Translations under genes and position numbers: made by a program
In this document: positions 47,072-55,989 of the stretch, in pieces
How the letters are laid out: each line of letters opens with the position of its first letter
Position numbering within the stretch: position 1 is the first letter of the stretch
The notes under the pieces: generated by a model
What the model saw: only the letters and a program-made list of their open reading frames with translations
Database searches by the model: none
Told to the model about the DNA's origin: nothing
Assembly (NCBI RefSeq): GCF_027923385.1
Contig: NZ_BSEC01000001.1
Location: 496,001 to 560,000 of the forward strand
From: Methylocystis echinoides
GTDB taxonomy: Bacteria > Pseudomonadota > Alphaproteobacteria > Rhizobiales > Beijerinckiaceae
DNA: 64,000 nt
Direction of reading: 5' to 3'

Positions 47072-48409
47072 CTAGAGGGCGCTGAGGACGTCCGCCATCG
47101 CGGGACGCGCGCGCACGTCTTCCTGCACGCAGGCCTGCGCCAGGTCGCGGAGCCCGGAAAGCGCCGCGCCTGTCGCCGTCGTTGCGTCGTCGTCTTGCGC
47201 CGCGCGCGCATTTGCGGCGCAGCGATCCAATATCTCGTTCATGAGCAGGCCGAAGGCGCGGGTTTCGATGCGGCGCCAGTCCGCGCTTTCGGCCGCCGCC
47301 GGCAATGCGCAGGCGGCGCCGAAGTCGCCAAGGGTGGCGTCGCCGGTGGCCGCGTCCCATAGAATGTTGTGCGCATAAAGATCGCCGTGCAGAAGGCCGC
47401 GCGCATGGAGATGCGCGGTCGCCGCCGCGATCCCGCGCAGGAGACGGCGCGCCGCATGGGCGGAAAGGCGCAGGCCTGGATCGTAAACGTCGCGGCTGCA
47501 ACTCTCGAGACTGGGCGGCGCGGCGAGCGGGCGCCAATGCGCGGCGACAAGCGGCATGAGCAGCGCCTCCATGCCTTCGGGATGATCGGCGAGTCGGCCG
47601 AGCGCGGCGGTCAGATGGGGATGCTCGCCGGCGGCGAGGCAGGCCGCCATTTCATGCGCGGGCAGGCCGTCGCTGGTCATCGCGCCCTTGAAGAGTTTGA
47701 GCGCGACTTCACGCGCCGGCGTATCGGGCGTGCGCCATGTCGCGGCGTGAACGCGGCCCGAGGCGCCTTCGCCAAGCAGCGCGCCGACCGCAAGTTGCGA
47801 CCAGGGCGCAAGCCGCGCGTCGGCCGGCGCGGGATCGCGCGCGCAAGGGTTGGCGCTCCACGAAATCCACGCGAGACGCGGCAGGGCGCGCAGCCATGTC
47901 GGCAGGCGTTCGAAACGGTTGGCGCTCAGCCGGATGAGTTCGAGCGCGCCGGCGTTGGCGAGACCCTGCGGCAGCGTCGCGAGACGATTGCCGGCGAGCA
48001 TCAGCTTTTGCAGATGCGGCCGTTCGCCGAGCGCCGCCGGCAGGCGGTCGATGTGATTGTCGGTGAGGGTGAGCCAGCGCAGCTTCGCCGGCAGGGCTTC
48101 GCCGGGAATGTCGCGCACGCCCGCTTTGCGGAATCCGATCAGTTGAAGTTCGGCGCAGTCGCCGAGCGACGGCGGCAGGCGCGCGAAGCGCGTATTCGAG
48201 CAAAACAGGACTTTCAGTTTGCGCAGGCGGCCCAGGTCGTCGGGAAGCGCGCTCAACGCCCCATTGCCGAGATCGAGAACTTCGAGCGTGTCGGCAAGGC
48301 CGAAAATGTCGCGCGGGAATTCGCAGACGCCAGGAAGGCGCAACTCGCGCGCGCCAGCGAGATCGCCACGGCGAAGGGCGTCGAGTGTGGAGAGGGATTG
48401 GTGCGGCAT
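47072..48409 (-). CDS. Leucine-rich repeat protein fused to a Ser/Thr protein kinase
   Basis: The 445-residue protein has about six leucine-rich repeats (residues 20-190; for example LEVLDLGNGALSALPDDLGRL and LQKLMLAGNRLATLPQGLA) followed by a kinase domain. Visible kinase parts are the glycine loop GEGASGRV (213-220), Lys238 in VALK, the catalytic loop HGDLYAHN (341-348, with Gly in place of the usual Arg of HRD) and DFG at 362-364. Because Asp and Asn are kept, it is probably active. It has no signal or membrane segment. It converges on the acidic-tailed protease. The target is unknown. Confidence 0.88.
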   Translation of the reverse strand: MPHQSLSTLDALRRGDLAGARELRLPGVCEFPRDIFGLADTLEVLDLGNGALSALPDDLGRLRKLKVLFCSNTRFARLPPSLGDCAELQLIGFRKAGVRDIPGEALPAKLRWLTLTDNHIDRLPAALGERPHLQKLMLAGNRLATLPQGLANAGALELIRLSANRFERLPTWLRALPRLAWISWSANPCARDPAPADARLAPWSQLAVGALLGEGASGRVHAATWRTPDTPAREVALKLFKGAMTSDGLPAHEMAACLAAGEHPHLTAALGRLADHPEGMEALLMPLVAAHWRPLAAPPSLESCSRDVYDPGLRLSAHAARRLLRGIAAATAHLHARGLLHGDLYAHNILWDAATGDATLGDFGAACALPAAAESADWRRIETRAFGLLMNEILDRCAANARAAQDDDATTATGAALSGLRDLAQACVQEDVRARPAMADVLSAL

Positions 48410-48506
48410 GCGCCGCTCTTAACAGACTCGCGGCCGCAGCAAAACAAAGGCGGCGGCGCCGCTCTGGATTGCGTCGCGCGACGACGCAATCCAGAGCCGA
48501 CAACGC

Positions 48507-48815
48507 TCAGGATTTGTCGCTCGTCCGGAACAGCGCGCCGAAGGCAAGGCCCGCCAGCGCGGCCAAAGCCAATGCGGTGATCGGCTGCGCGCGCACGGCC
48601 GATTCCACTGACGACCGCCATTCGCCGAGCGCCTCGCCCGCTTCCTCGGAAAGCTGCGCGCCCTGCTCCCGCGCCGCCGAAATGGCCTCGCCCGCCTGGG
48701 TCATTCCCTGTTCCATCAGGCGCTGCGCCTGCTCCGCGGCGGCCGTCGCCTGTTGCGACACGACTCCGCCGATTTCCTGCACGTCACGTTCACGATTGCG
48801 CCTGAAGATTTGCAT
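48507..48815 (-). CDS. Small membrane-anchored helical protein (ElaB/YqjD/DUF883-like)
   Basis: The 102-residue protein has an amphipathic Ala/Gln/Glu-rich helix (about residues 15-70) and a C-terminal hydrophobic segment, PITALALAALAGLAFGALF, with Gly/Ala spacing. The plan matches DUF883/ElaB proteins, which in enterobacteria anchor to the inner membrane and bind ribosomes in stationary phase. The family match is by architecture only. It stands alone, upstream of the LRR-kinase gene in the same direction, 97 bases apart. Confidence 0.55.
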   Translation of the reverse strand: MQIFRRNRERDVQEIGGVVSQQATAAAEQAQRLMEQGMTQAGEAISAAREQGAQLSEEAGEALGEWRSSVESAVRAQPITALALAALAGLAFGALFRTSDKS

Positions 48816-48916
48816 GTCGACACCCTCGGCCCGCGCCGCCCCATTTGTTTCGTGTGACGATCAACGAGGGGCGCGGGGAGGTTGTTCCTGGCGGCGCGGA
48901 TAAAAGGCGGGAGACC

Positions 48917-49612
48917 CTATTGCGCCCCGCCGACAGCCTGATGATAATTTTCGATATTGGTCTGGAAATCGGCGACGCATGTCGCCGGAACCTTGTCGGC
49001 GATGGCCGGTCGCTTGTCGAAGCAGCGGCCGAGCCGCTCCGGGCCGGGCGGAAAATCCTTGCACAGTTTGGCGTAGACGGCGTTGCAGGCGCGCGATTGC
49101 GCGTCCTCGCCGCCGCCGGGCGCCGCATCCGCGAGCTGGCGCGCCTGATCATTGCCGGAAGCGGCGCCGATCAACGCCGGCGCGTCGCCGCGCAGATCGA
49201 ATGCAAGCAGCGTCGAGGCGGCCTTGCCCGTTTCCCGCTTCTGATAGGCGACGCGCACGATCAGCGCGACGGCCTTGCCGCCAGCGACGCGCCATTCGGC
49301 GTTTTTCGTTCCCGAGACATTGGGAAAATCGCCGAGCTGGAATTCGTGGAGCATCGGCTTTTCGAGGGAGAAGAGCTGCTTGCCGCGCTGGAGAACGAGG
49401 AAGCTTCGCGGATCCGCGTCGATGACATACACGCCGAAGCCGCCGGCGCCCTTGCAGCGGAATACGCCGTCTGTCAGCTCGCGGTCGGCGAGCTTGAGAG
49501 ATTTGACCGTCTTGCAATCCTGCAGCGACGTATATTGCGGCTTGATCTCCTGCGCGAGGCTGTTGGCGGAGATGAGACAAGCGGCGAGCGACAGAAATGT
49601 CAGGAAGCGCAT
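48917..49612 (-). CDS. Exported hypothetical protein
   Basis: The 231-residue product has a signal peptide (MRFLTFLSLAACLISANSLA, about residues 1-20) and a mature part rich in beta segments (GGFGVYVIDADPRSFLVLQRGKQLFSL). Near the C-terminus there are four cysteines (SRACNAVYAKLCKDFP, GRCFDKR, ATCVADFQ) that could form two disulfides in the periplasm. I recognise no family. The gene is flanked by spacers on both sides and looks monocistronic. Confidence 0.65.
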   Translation of the reverse strand: MRFLTFLSLAACLISANSLAQEIKPQYTSLQDCKTVKSLKLADRELTDGVFRCKGAGGFGVYVIDADPRSFLVLQRGKQLFSLEKPMLHEFQLGDFPNVSGTKNAEWRVAGGKAVALIVRVAYQKRETGKAASTLLAFDLRGDAPALIGAASGNDQARQLADAAPGGGEDAQSRACNAVYAKLCKDFPPGPERLGRCFDKRPAIADKVPATCVADFQTNIENYHQAVGGAQ

Positions 49613-49752
49613 TCGACCTTTTCCTCCCGGCGCCTATTGGCGCGGTTCGATTGCCTGCCCGTTGCGCACAGGCACTACACGGTTGCGTCTGAAAAGGCCA
49701 TGGCGCGCCGGCGCCGGCCTGCGTAGACGATCGAGAAACGAGACCGGCAGGC

Positions 49753-49926
49753 TCACGCCACGCTCGGCGGCGGTGAGGTGGTTAGTGGAAAATAAATGCG
49801 ACGGTCGCCGCGCGCGATGGCGCCGGCGCCCTGTCGGCGGATGAGGCCAAAGCCTTCGCCCGTCATCCATGAGAGGCGGGGTCCGACCAGCGCGAGACCA
49901 GCCAGAATCAGCAGTTTGAGCGTCAA
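49753..49926 (-). CDS. Doubtful small membrane protein (57 residues)
   Basis: From a TTG at 49926 the frame encodes a hydrophobic segment (LKLLILAGLALVG) followed by a polar Arg/Gly-rich tail ending in RRIYFPLTT. The order of hydrophobic then basic residues looks protein-like, but there is no clear ribosome site, and a longer in-frame version could start at 50046. No family is recognised. Confidence 0.25.
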   Translation of the reverse strand: MTLKLLILAGLALVGPRLSWMTGEGFGLIRRQGAGAIARGDRRIYFPLTTSPPPSVA

Positions 49927-50244
49927 AGCCGAGCCTGTCGACGCGTCGCGGAGACCCGCGTCAGCCAAGTGACATATTGTCGCGAAGGCCTGAATCGCGA
50001 GGGCCTTCGCTTGCAAATGAAACTGCTCGAAGTTACCTCGTTCCAAGGTTTCGAGCCTCGGGCGCCGACGTTCCCTTCAGTGGGGTGCGACGAAATCGCT
50101 CAGTCGAATGAAGGCGCGCATGGCGCGGCTTTCGCAAGGGTCTGTTGAGACGCAGACGCCCGGCGCCAGAAGAAAAATACGTCTCTCTTCAGTCGTGGAA
50201 CGAAGGCGCCCGCGAGATGCGGCGGCTCCTTGGAAAGGTATGAG

Positions 50245-50361
50245 ATGATGATGAGGCCTGACCATATTTACTTTGCGATGACCATGGTGAAGCACGGCAC
50301 GCTGGCCGGCGCGTTCATCTTCGCGTTCAAGATCCTGCGCTTTGCGGTTCATTCACTCTGA
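50245..50361 (+). CDS. Possible small membrane peptide (38 residues)
   Basis: A frame opening with three consecutive ATG codons is preceded by GGAAAGG six bases upstream, a good ribosome site. The peptide (MMMRPDHIYFAMTMVKHG then LAGAFIFAFKILRFAV) has one hydrophobic stretch and ends with a normal TGA. It is isolated between unrelated genes. Its composition and strong initiation context argue for a real small protein, but no homologue is known to me. Confidence 0.4.
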   Translation: MMMRPDHIYFAMTMVKHGTLAGAFIFAFKILRFAVHSL

Positions 50362-50449
50362 GGCGCTCTGAGGCCTCTTGCACTCTGAGGCCTCTTGACC
50401 TTCGTGCGCCGACGCCCGAGAGCTAATCCGCAAAAAGCGGAGCGCGAGA

Positions 50450-51136
50450 ATGACGGCGGCGATCGATGGACCGAGAGTGGCGGCGAAATCCGGCAAGGCC
50501 CGGCAGCTCGTCGTCTTTCTTCACGGCTTTGGCGCGGACGGCAATGATCTGATCGAGATCGGCCGTCAGTGGCGCGCCTTCCTCCCGGACGCGGATTTCG
50601 TGGCGCCGCATGCGCCGGAGCGCTGCGCCATGTCGCCCACGGGCCGGCAGTGGTTTCCCCTCTTCACGCGCGATCCCGACGAACGCTGGCGGGGCGTCAA
50701 CGCCGCCCGCCCGACGCTCGACGCCTTTCTCGACGCCGAACTTGCAAAGCGCGGCTTCGACGAGCGGTCGCTCGCCCTGGTGGGTTTCAGCCAGGGCACG
50801 ATGATGGCCCTGCACACGGGCCTGCGGCGCGCCACAGCCCCGCGCGGCATCCTCGGCTATTCGGGCATTCACGTGCTCGGGGCGGCGCAGCCCGGCTCGG
50901 AGCGCGCGCCCCAGACCCCGCCGCCGCCGGTGCTGCTGGTGCATGGCGAGGAGGATGAGCTCATCCCCGCGGAGGCGCTGCTCCTGTCCGCCAGCTCTCT
51001 CGCCGACATGGGCGTGCCGACGCAATGGCACATGTCCGCCGGGCTGGGTCACGGAATCGACAACGCCGGCCTGATCCATGGCGCGCTGTTTCTGGCGCAG
51101 TCCTTCGGGGTGAAGGTGGAGTTCGGCCGCCGCTGA
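50450..51136 (+). CDS. Phospholipase/carboxylesterase family hydrolase
   Basis: The 228-residue alpha/beta hydrolase resembles the acyl-protein-thioesterase/carboxylesterase (PF02230-type) family. FLHGFGADGNDLI holds the oxyanion turn, GFSQGTMMAL is the nucleophile elbow, Asp is in HGEEDELIP and His in GLGHGIDNAG. There is no signal peptide, so it is cytosolic. It has close relatives throughout alphaproteobacteria, with esterase activity on short-chain substrates. A palindrome at 51138-51162 follows the stop. Confidence 0.9.
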   Translation: MTAAIDGPRVAAKSGKARQLVVFLHGFGADGNDLIEIGRQWRAFLPDADFVAPHAPERCAMSPTGRQWFPLFTRDPDERWRGVNAARPTLDAFLDAELAKRGFDERSLALVGFSQGTMMALHTGLRRATAPRGILGYSGIHVLGAAQPGSERAPQTPPPPVLLVHGEEDELIPAEALLLSASSLADMGVPTQWHMSAGLGHGIDNAGLIHGALFLAQSFGVKVEFGRR

Positions 51137-51137
51137 C

Positions 51138-51162
51138 CCCCTCTGCCCGCGAGCGGGGAGAG
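51138..51162. repeat. REP-like palindrome
   Basis: CCCTCTGCCCGC (51138-51149) is followed by GCGGGGAGAGG (51152-51162), an imperfect member of the CCCTCTCCCC family, between convergent genes. Confidence 0.5.
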
Positions 51163-51190
51163 GAGCAAGGCGCGGGCCTTCATGCGGTTT

Positions 51191-51937
51191 CTACGCCGGC
51201 TCGGCGCCCTCGGGTTCGAGCACCGGCTCCAGCGCCGGCTCGACCAGGACCGGCACGCGCTTCACCGCGCGGCGCAGCACCGGACGGTAGAGCTGCTTTG
51301 TCGCTTCCACGACATGGACGCCGCCGCCGGGCAGGGAGAAGCGGCCGGCGATGCGTTCGAAGGCCGGGGCCGAGCGCAGCAGCGACACGCGCTGGAAGGG
51401 CGGCACATAAAGCGCCTCGCCCCAGAAAACCGGCAGGAACTGCGCCTCCTGCAACAGCGTCTGCAACTGGCCGCGCGAATAGGGGTGGCCGTAGCCGAAG
51501 GGGGTCGTGTCGACCCGAGCCCACAGGCCCGTGCGGCTCGGCGCGACGATCACCACCCGGCCGCCGGGGGCGAGAATGCGCCAGACCTCCTCCAGAAGAT
51601 CCTGCGGGTGCTCCTCGACCTCCAGTGCATGCACGATCAGGATGCGGTCGATCGAGGCGTCGGGCAGGGGCATCATCGAGGCCTCGACCAGCGCCGTGGC
51701 CGAGCGGCCGTCGAGCGGCCAGTGCACCACGCCCTGCGTCGCCGGCATGAAGACGAGCACGCGCTGCGCCTTCTCGCGGAAACCGTCGAGATAGGGGGTC
51801 GGATAGCCGAGCCCCAGCACGCGCAGGCCGGCATGGTCCTCCCAGCGCGTGCGCAGCAGCCGGCCCACGACGCGGCGGGCGACCTCGCCCAGCGCGGTCT
51901 CATAAAAGGCTCTGAGTTCAACGACGTCCGGTCCCAT
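51191..51937 (-). CDS. Class I SAM-dependent methyltransferase
   Basis: The 248-residue protein has a Rossmann-type methyltransferase core. Motif I is in LRVLGLGYPTPYL, an acidic loop region is DASIDRILIVHALEVEEHPQDLLEEVWRILAPGGRVVIVAP (motifs II-III), and a variable C-terminal part ends in a Pro/Glu tail. The methyl acceptor is unknown. It is divergent from gloB across about 100 bases, a pairing common in alphaproteobacteria. Confidence 0.82.
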   Translation of the reverse strand: MGPDVVELRAFYETALGEVARRVVGRLLRTRWEDHAGLRVLGLGYPTPYLDGFREKAQRVLVFMPATQGVVHWPLDGRSATALVEASMMPLPDASIDRILIVHALEVEEHPQDLLEEVWRILAPGGRVVIVAPSRTGLWARVDTTPFGYGHPYSRGQLQTLLQEAQFLPVFWGEALYVPPFQRVSLLRSAPAFERIAGRFSLPGGGVHVVEATKQLYRPVLRRAVKRVPVLVEPALEPVLEPEGAEPA

Positions 51938-52039
51938 GGGGGGATCATCTCCCTTCTGCGGCGCTCAGGCAAGGCTTGACCTGGTCGCATTTTCCGCCAC
52001 GGCGGCTATAAAGGCGGCAAGAGAGAGCGGAGTTTCACG

Positions 52040-52813
52040 ATGACCATAGAGGTCGCGCAGTTCATCTGCCTGAACGACAATTTCGGCCTTCTGATCCACG
52101 ACCGGGCCACCGGCGCGACGGCGAGCGTCGACGCCCCGGACGGGGAGGCCATCGCGGCCGAGGCCGAGCGGCGCGGCTGGCCGCTGACCCATCTGATCAT
52201 CACCCATCACCATGCCGATCACATAGAGGGCGCCGAGACGCTGAAGAAGCGTTTCCCCCAGATGAAGATCGTCGGCGCCGCCAGCGACGCCCAGCGCCTG
52301 CCGGCGCTGGATCAGGCGGTGGCGGACGGGGACGAGGTGGCCATCGGCCATTCCCGCGCCCGGGTCATCGCCACGCCGGGCCACACGACCGGCCATGTCG
52401 CCTATTATTTTCCCGAGGATGAGGCGGTTTTCGTCGGCGATACGCTGTTTTCGCTGGGCTGCGGGCGCGTCTTCGAGGGCACGACCGACGAGATGCGGCT
52501 GTCGCTGGAGACGCTCGCCAATCTCCCGCGCGAGACGCTCATCTACTGCGGCCACGAATATACGCAGGCCAATGGCCGCTTCGCCCTCACGGTCGATCCG
52601 GAAAACCCGGTCCTTCGCGACCGCGTCGAGCGGGTGGCGGAATTGCGCGCGGCCGGGAGGTTCACCCTGCCCACGACGATCGCTCTGGAAAATGCGACCA
52701 ATCCCTTCCTGCGTGTCGAAGACCCGCTGGTGAAGAAGGCCATGGGCATGGACGACGCCAACCCCTTCGCCGTCTTCGCCGCCATGCGCGAGCGCAAGAA
52801 CCGGTTCTCCTGA
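52040..52813 (+). CDS. gloB: Hydroxyacylglutathione hydrolase (glyoxalase II)
   Basis: Hydrolyses S-lactoylglutathione to lactate and glutathione in methylglyoxal detoxification. The 257-residue product has the binuclear zinc motif THHHADHIEG, GHTTGHVAYYF, the bridging Asp in FVGDTLFSLGCGR and the terminal His in CGHEYTQAN. The C-terminal helical domain with NPFLRV is kept, which marks true GloB enzymes. It overlaps the following cupin gene by one base. Confidence 0.94.
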   Translation: MTIEVAQFICLNDNFGLLIHDRATGATASVDAPDGEAIAAEAERRGWPLTHLIITHHHADHIEGAETLKKRFPQMKIVGAASDAQRLPALDQAVADGDEVAIGHSRARVIATPGHTTGHVAYYFPEDEAVFVGDTLFSLGCGRVFEGTTDEMRLSLETLANLPRETLIYCGHEYTQANGRFALTVDPENPVLRDRVERVAELRAAGRFTLPTTIALENATNPFLRVEDPLVKKAMGMDDANPFAVFAAMRERKNRFS

Positions 52814-53259
52814 TGGGCGTCGACGGGCTCTCCGCCGAGGAGGTCGTGCGGCTCCTCGATCTCGCGCCGCATCCCGAGGGCGGCTACTACCGGGAGACCT
52901 TCCGCGATCCCAACGGGACGGCGGGGCGGGCGGCCTCGACCGCGATCTATTACCTGTTGCCGGCCGGTCAGGTCTCGGCCTGGCACCGGGTCGACGCCGC
53001 CGAAATCTGGCACTGGCACGCCGGCGCGCCGCTGGCGCTGTCGCTCTTCGGCGAGGGCCGCCACGCCGTCTGCCGCCTCGGAGTCGATCTTTCCGCCGGC
53101 GAGCGCCCGCAGGGGATCGTCCCCGCCGGGGTCTGGCAGTCGGCGAAAAGCCTCGGCGCCTGGACGCTGGTCGGCTGCACCGTGGCCCCGGGGTTTGAAT
53201 TCGCCCATTTCGAGCTCGCTGCGCCGGGTGAGATTCCGCCCCCGGATCGGGCCGGCTAG
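52813..53259 (+). CDS. Cupin family protein (DUF985)
   Basis: The 148-residue single-domain cupin has LAPHPEGGYYRETFRD near the N-terminus and AEIWHWHAGAPL as the metal-binding-like histidine cluster. DUF985 proteins are beta-barrels of uncertain, possibly sugar-epimerase-like, function. It overlaps gloB in TGATG and is therefore likely co-translated. Confidence 0.85.
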   Translation: MGVDGLSAEEVVRLLDLAPHPEGGYYRETFRDPNGTAGRAASTAIYYLLPAGQVSAWHRVDAAEIWHWHAGAPLALSLFGEGRHAVCRLGVDLSAGERPQGIVPAGVWQSAKSLGAWTLVGCTVAPGFEFAHFELAAPGEIPPPDRAG

Positions 53260-53333
53260 CGCCTTCGGGGCTTTTTGCATTCGGCTGGATGGTGTATCGG
53301 GGCGGCTAAAGACAATAAGAGGAAACGACACCG

Positions 53334-54134
53334 ATGTGCTGGAGCGGAGAAGCTTCGACAGTTTTGGCGGCGACCGGCATCGCCGGCGCGGCCTATTCCG
53401 CGCTGAAGAAGAATCCCGAGCCGATGGCGCTCTGGATCTGCCTTCTGTATTTCGCCAGCATGGAGTCGCTTCAGGCGGTCGCCTATTCGGTGCTCAACCA
53501 GTGCGATTCGCCATTAAATCAGTTGATGACGATATTCGGCTATCTGCATATCGCCTTCCAGCCCTTCTTCATCAACGCCGTTGCGCTGTATTTCATGCCC
53601 AAGGACAGCGCGCGCATCATCGCGCCCTGGGCTTATTTCGGCTGTTTCGTCGGCGCGATCGTGATGCTGCTGCAGCTTTATCCCTTCAACTGGGCGGGCC
53701 ATTGCGCGCTCGGCCGGCCGCTGTGCGGCGACGTGCTCTGCACGGTGAAGGGCGAGTGGCACATCGCCTGGCTGGTTCCGTCCAACGGCATCGGCAACTT
53801 CATGGCGGGCGACAGCTGGCTCGGCCGCGGCTTCATCACCTATCCGCTGATGGCCTTCTACGTCCCCTCGCTCTACGGCAGCTGGCGTTTCATCCTGTTC
53901 TCCTTCGTCGCCGGCCCGATGCTGGCGGGCATGACCACCAGCAACATCAATGAGTGGCCGGCGGTCTGGTGCCTGTTCTCGATCGGTCTGGTGCTCGCCA
54001 TCATCAAGACGCCGCTGCGCTATCACCTCCATGTCGGCGATCCCTGGTGGATGATGCTTTGGAAATGGTGGAAGCGCCGCAAGGAGGGCGTTGGCGGCCC
54101 CGCGCTGGCGAAAGTCGAGGAGCCCGCGGAGTAG
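53334..54134 (+). CDS. Multi-pass membrane protein, DUF5765-like
   Basis: The 266-residue protein begins MCWSGEAS and has about seven hydrophobic helices, with Cys-rich loops (NQCDSPLNQ, HCALGRPLCGDVLC). The C-terminus is cytosolic-looking and basic (WKWWKRRKEG). GGAAAC precedes the ATG. It lies between a cupin and the 5-oxoprolinase genes without overlap. The DUF assignment is by general resemblance and is tentative; no function is known to me. Confidence 0.6.
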   Translation: MCWSGEASTVLAATGIAGAAYSALKKNPEPMALWICLLYFASMESLQAVAYSVLNQCDSPLNQLMTIFGYLHIAFQPFFINAVALYFMPKDSARIIAPWAYFGCFVGAIVMLLQLYPFNWAGHCALGRPLCGDVLCTVKGEWHIAWLVPSNGIGNFMAGDSWLGRGFITYPLMAFYVPSLYGSWRFILFSFVAGPMLAGMTTSNINEWPAVWCLFSIGLVLAIIKTPLRYHLHVGDPWWMMLWKWWKRRKEGVGGPALAKVEEPAE

Positions 54135-54146
54135 GTCGGGAGAGGG

Positions 54147-55988
54147 TCATTCCCTCCCGCTGACAACGCCGCCGATGAGGTTGGCGGCCATCAGCGTCTC
54201 GGTTGAAATTTCGGCGGCGAGGGGCCTCGACACGGCGCCCGCCGCCATTTCTTTTTCAAGCGCCGCCCGCGCCGCGACGGCTTCTTCCCGGTCCACCGCC
54301 CGAAACCGCAGCCGTTCGCCCGGCCGCAACTGCGCCATGCGCCCGAGATCGGCGCCGATGACAGTGGCGATCTTGGGATAGCCGCCGGTCGGCTGGCGGT
54401 CGGCCATCAGCACGAAGGGCGCGCCGGAGCCGGGAATCTGCACGGCCCCCATGGCGGCGCCATCCGAGACGATGTCATGGCCGCGCGCATGCGCGAGGCG
54501 CGGTCCCTCGAGCGCATAGGCCATGCGGTCGCTGCGCGCGCCGACGCGCCACTCGGCCGAAAGAAAGCGCGCGAGCGCCTCGGCGGAAAAATAATCGTCC
54601 TGCGGCCCGGGCGTCACGCGGATGGGCGCGTCGGACACGGTCAGCCATGGCGCTGAAAGGATGTGTGGCGTGTGCGGGGCGGGCGCGACCTCTACGAGCG
54701 GCAGGCTGGCGCCCGCCGCCAGCGGCTGCGGGCCGATCCCCGAGCGGGCATGGGCCGCGAGCGAGCCCAGCGCCGGCGGAATGTCGAAACGCCCGCCGAC
54801 GGCGGCGTAGCACCAGGCGCCGGCGGCGCCGGCCCGGATCGTCAGCCGCGCGCCCGGTTCGAGCGCCAGCAGGGCGGCGGGGGGAAGCTTGCGCCCGTCG
54901 AGGCTGATGGCGAAATCGCCGCCGGCAAGCGCGATGGCGAGCGTTGCGCCCTCCGCCGAGAGCTCGACGCCGCCAAGGGAGATTTCCAGCGCGACCGACG
55001 CGCCGACGGCCTGCGTGGCGGCGCGGAAAGCACGCGGGTCCATCGGGCCGGCGGGCGTGACGCCGAAACGCGAATAGCCGAAACGCCCGGCGTCCTGAAG
55101 CGTGACGCCGGGGCCGGCGGCGTGGATGACGAGGCGCGCGTCGGGGAGGCGGCCTGGCCCCCTCCCTGTCCCTCCCCCGCTTGCGCGGGAGAGGGAACGC
55201 TCGCGATCAAGGCTCTCGATGACGATGCGCGCTTGCCCCCTCTCCCCTGAAGCGGGGGCGGGCTGGGGAGGGGGCTCTCGCCGCGTCACCACTTCGCCCG
55301 CCGCCGCGCGCGCGTCCAGCGCCGCGAAAGTCGCGGCGTCTACTGGCTCGAACCGCAGCGCATCGCCCGGCGCAATGAGGAAAGGCGGGTCGCGGCGCAG
55401 CGAGAACAGCCGCTCCGGCGTGCGGCCGACGACATACCAGCCGGTCGGCATCGGATTGGTCGCGATCAGGGACAGGCCGCCGCCGATCAGAACCGCGCCT
55501 TCCGGCGTCGGCCCCCGCGGGGCGAGGCGGCGCGGGATGGCCAGAGTCTCCGGCAGGCCGCCGAGATAGCACCAGCCGGGCGCGAAGCCATACATGTAAG
55601 CGCGATAATCCGCCGCCGCGTGCCGCGCGGCGAGCTCTGAAACAGAAAGCCCGAGGGCGGCGGCGGCTTCTGCGATGTCTTCCGCGATGGCTGGATCGTA
55701 GCAGCAGGGAATGATCCAGCGCGCCCCATCGGCGCGGGCGGCGCCGGCGCCGGGCGGTTGCGCTTCGATCCAGCCGATGAGCGCCTCACGGGAAATGACC
55801 AGCGGCTCGTAATGGACGAGCAGCGAGCGATAGGTTGGGATCGTCTCCCGCACGCCCGCCGGCGCCCCGGCGCGAAACGCGGCGTCGAGCGCGAGCACCT
55901 GCGCGTTGAGCGCGGGGTCGACGGCGTCGCCGAACTCCACCGTCAGCGCGGTCTCGCCCTGATCGAGAAAGCGTGGATAGCCGCGCAT
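54147..55988 (-). CDS. pxpBC: 5-oxoprolinase subunits B and C as one fused protein
   Basis: The 613-residue protein joins PxpB (residues 1 to about 233; allophanate-hydrolase subunit 1 family, with YMYGFAPGWCYLGGLP) to PxpC (about 283-613; subunit 2 family, with GVTLQDAGRFGYSRFGVTPAGPMD). With PxpA it forms the ATP-dependent 5-oxoprolinase that opens pyroglutamate to glutamate. The linker of about 48 residues (234-282, nucleotides 55143-55288) is Pro/Gly/Arg/Ser rich and coincides with CCCTCCCCC-type palindromes like those found between genes elsewhere in the window. The ATG at 55988 follows the pxpA stop by one base. Confidence 0.9.
   Translation of the reverse strand: MRGYPRFLDQGETALTVEFGDAVDPALNAQVLALDAAFRAGAPAGVRETIPTYRSLLVHYEPLVISREALIGWIEAQPPGAGAARADGARWIIPCCYDPAIAEDIAEAAAALGLSVSELAARHAAADYRAYMYGFAPGWCYLGGLPETLAIPRRLAPRGPTPEGAVLIGGGLSLIATNPMPTGWYVVGRTPERLFSLRRDPPFLIAPGDALRFEPVDAATFAALDARAAAGEVVTRREPPPQPAPASGERGQARIVIESLDRERSLSRASGGGTGRGPGRLPDARLVIHAAGPGVTLQDAGRFGYSRFGVTPAGPMDPRAFRAATQAVGASVALEISLGGVELSAEGATLAIALAGGDFAISLDGRKLPPAALLALEPGARLTIRAGAAGAWCYAAVGGRFDIPPALGSLAAHARSGIGPQPLAAGASLPLVEVAPAPHTPHILSAPWLTVSDAPIRVTPGPQDDYFSAEALARFLSAEWRVGARSDRMAYALEGPRLAHARGHDIVSDGAAMGAVQIPGSGAPFVLMADRQPTGGYPKIATVIGADLGRMAQLRPGERLRFRAVDREEAVAARAALEKEMAAGAVSRPLAAEISTETLMAANLIGGVVSGRE
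55143..55288. repeat. Intergenic-type palindromes inside the pxpBC reading frame
   Basis: CCCTCCCCCGCTTGCGCGGGAGAGGG-like sequence (55170-55195) and a second imperfect palindrome (about 55236-55273) occur between the PxpB and PxpC domains. They are read through as a 48-residue linker. Confidence 0.7.
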
Positions 55989-55989
55989 G

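Larger units (their letters stand above)
49613..50449. other. Gene-poor region with two doubtful small frames
   Basis: Over 800 bases with no well-supported gene. It contains a short minus-strand frame (49753-49926) and a short plus-strand frame (50245-50361), both listed separately. AGGCCTCTTG-type short direct repeats occur near 50370-50400. Confidence 0.5.
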
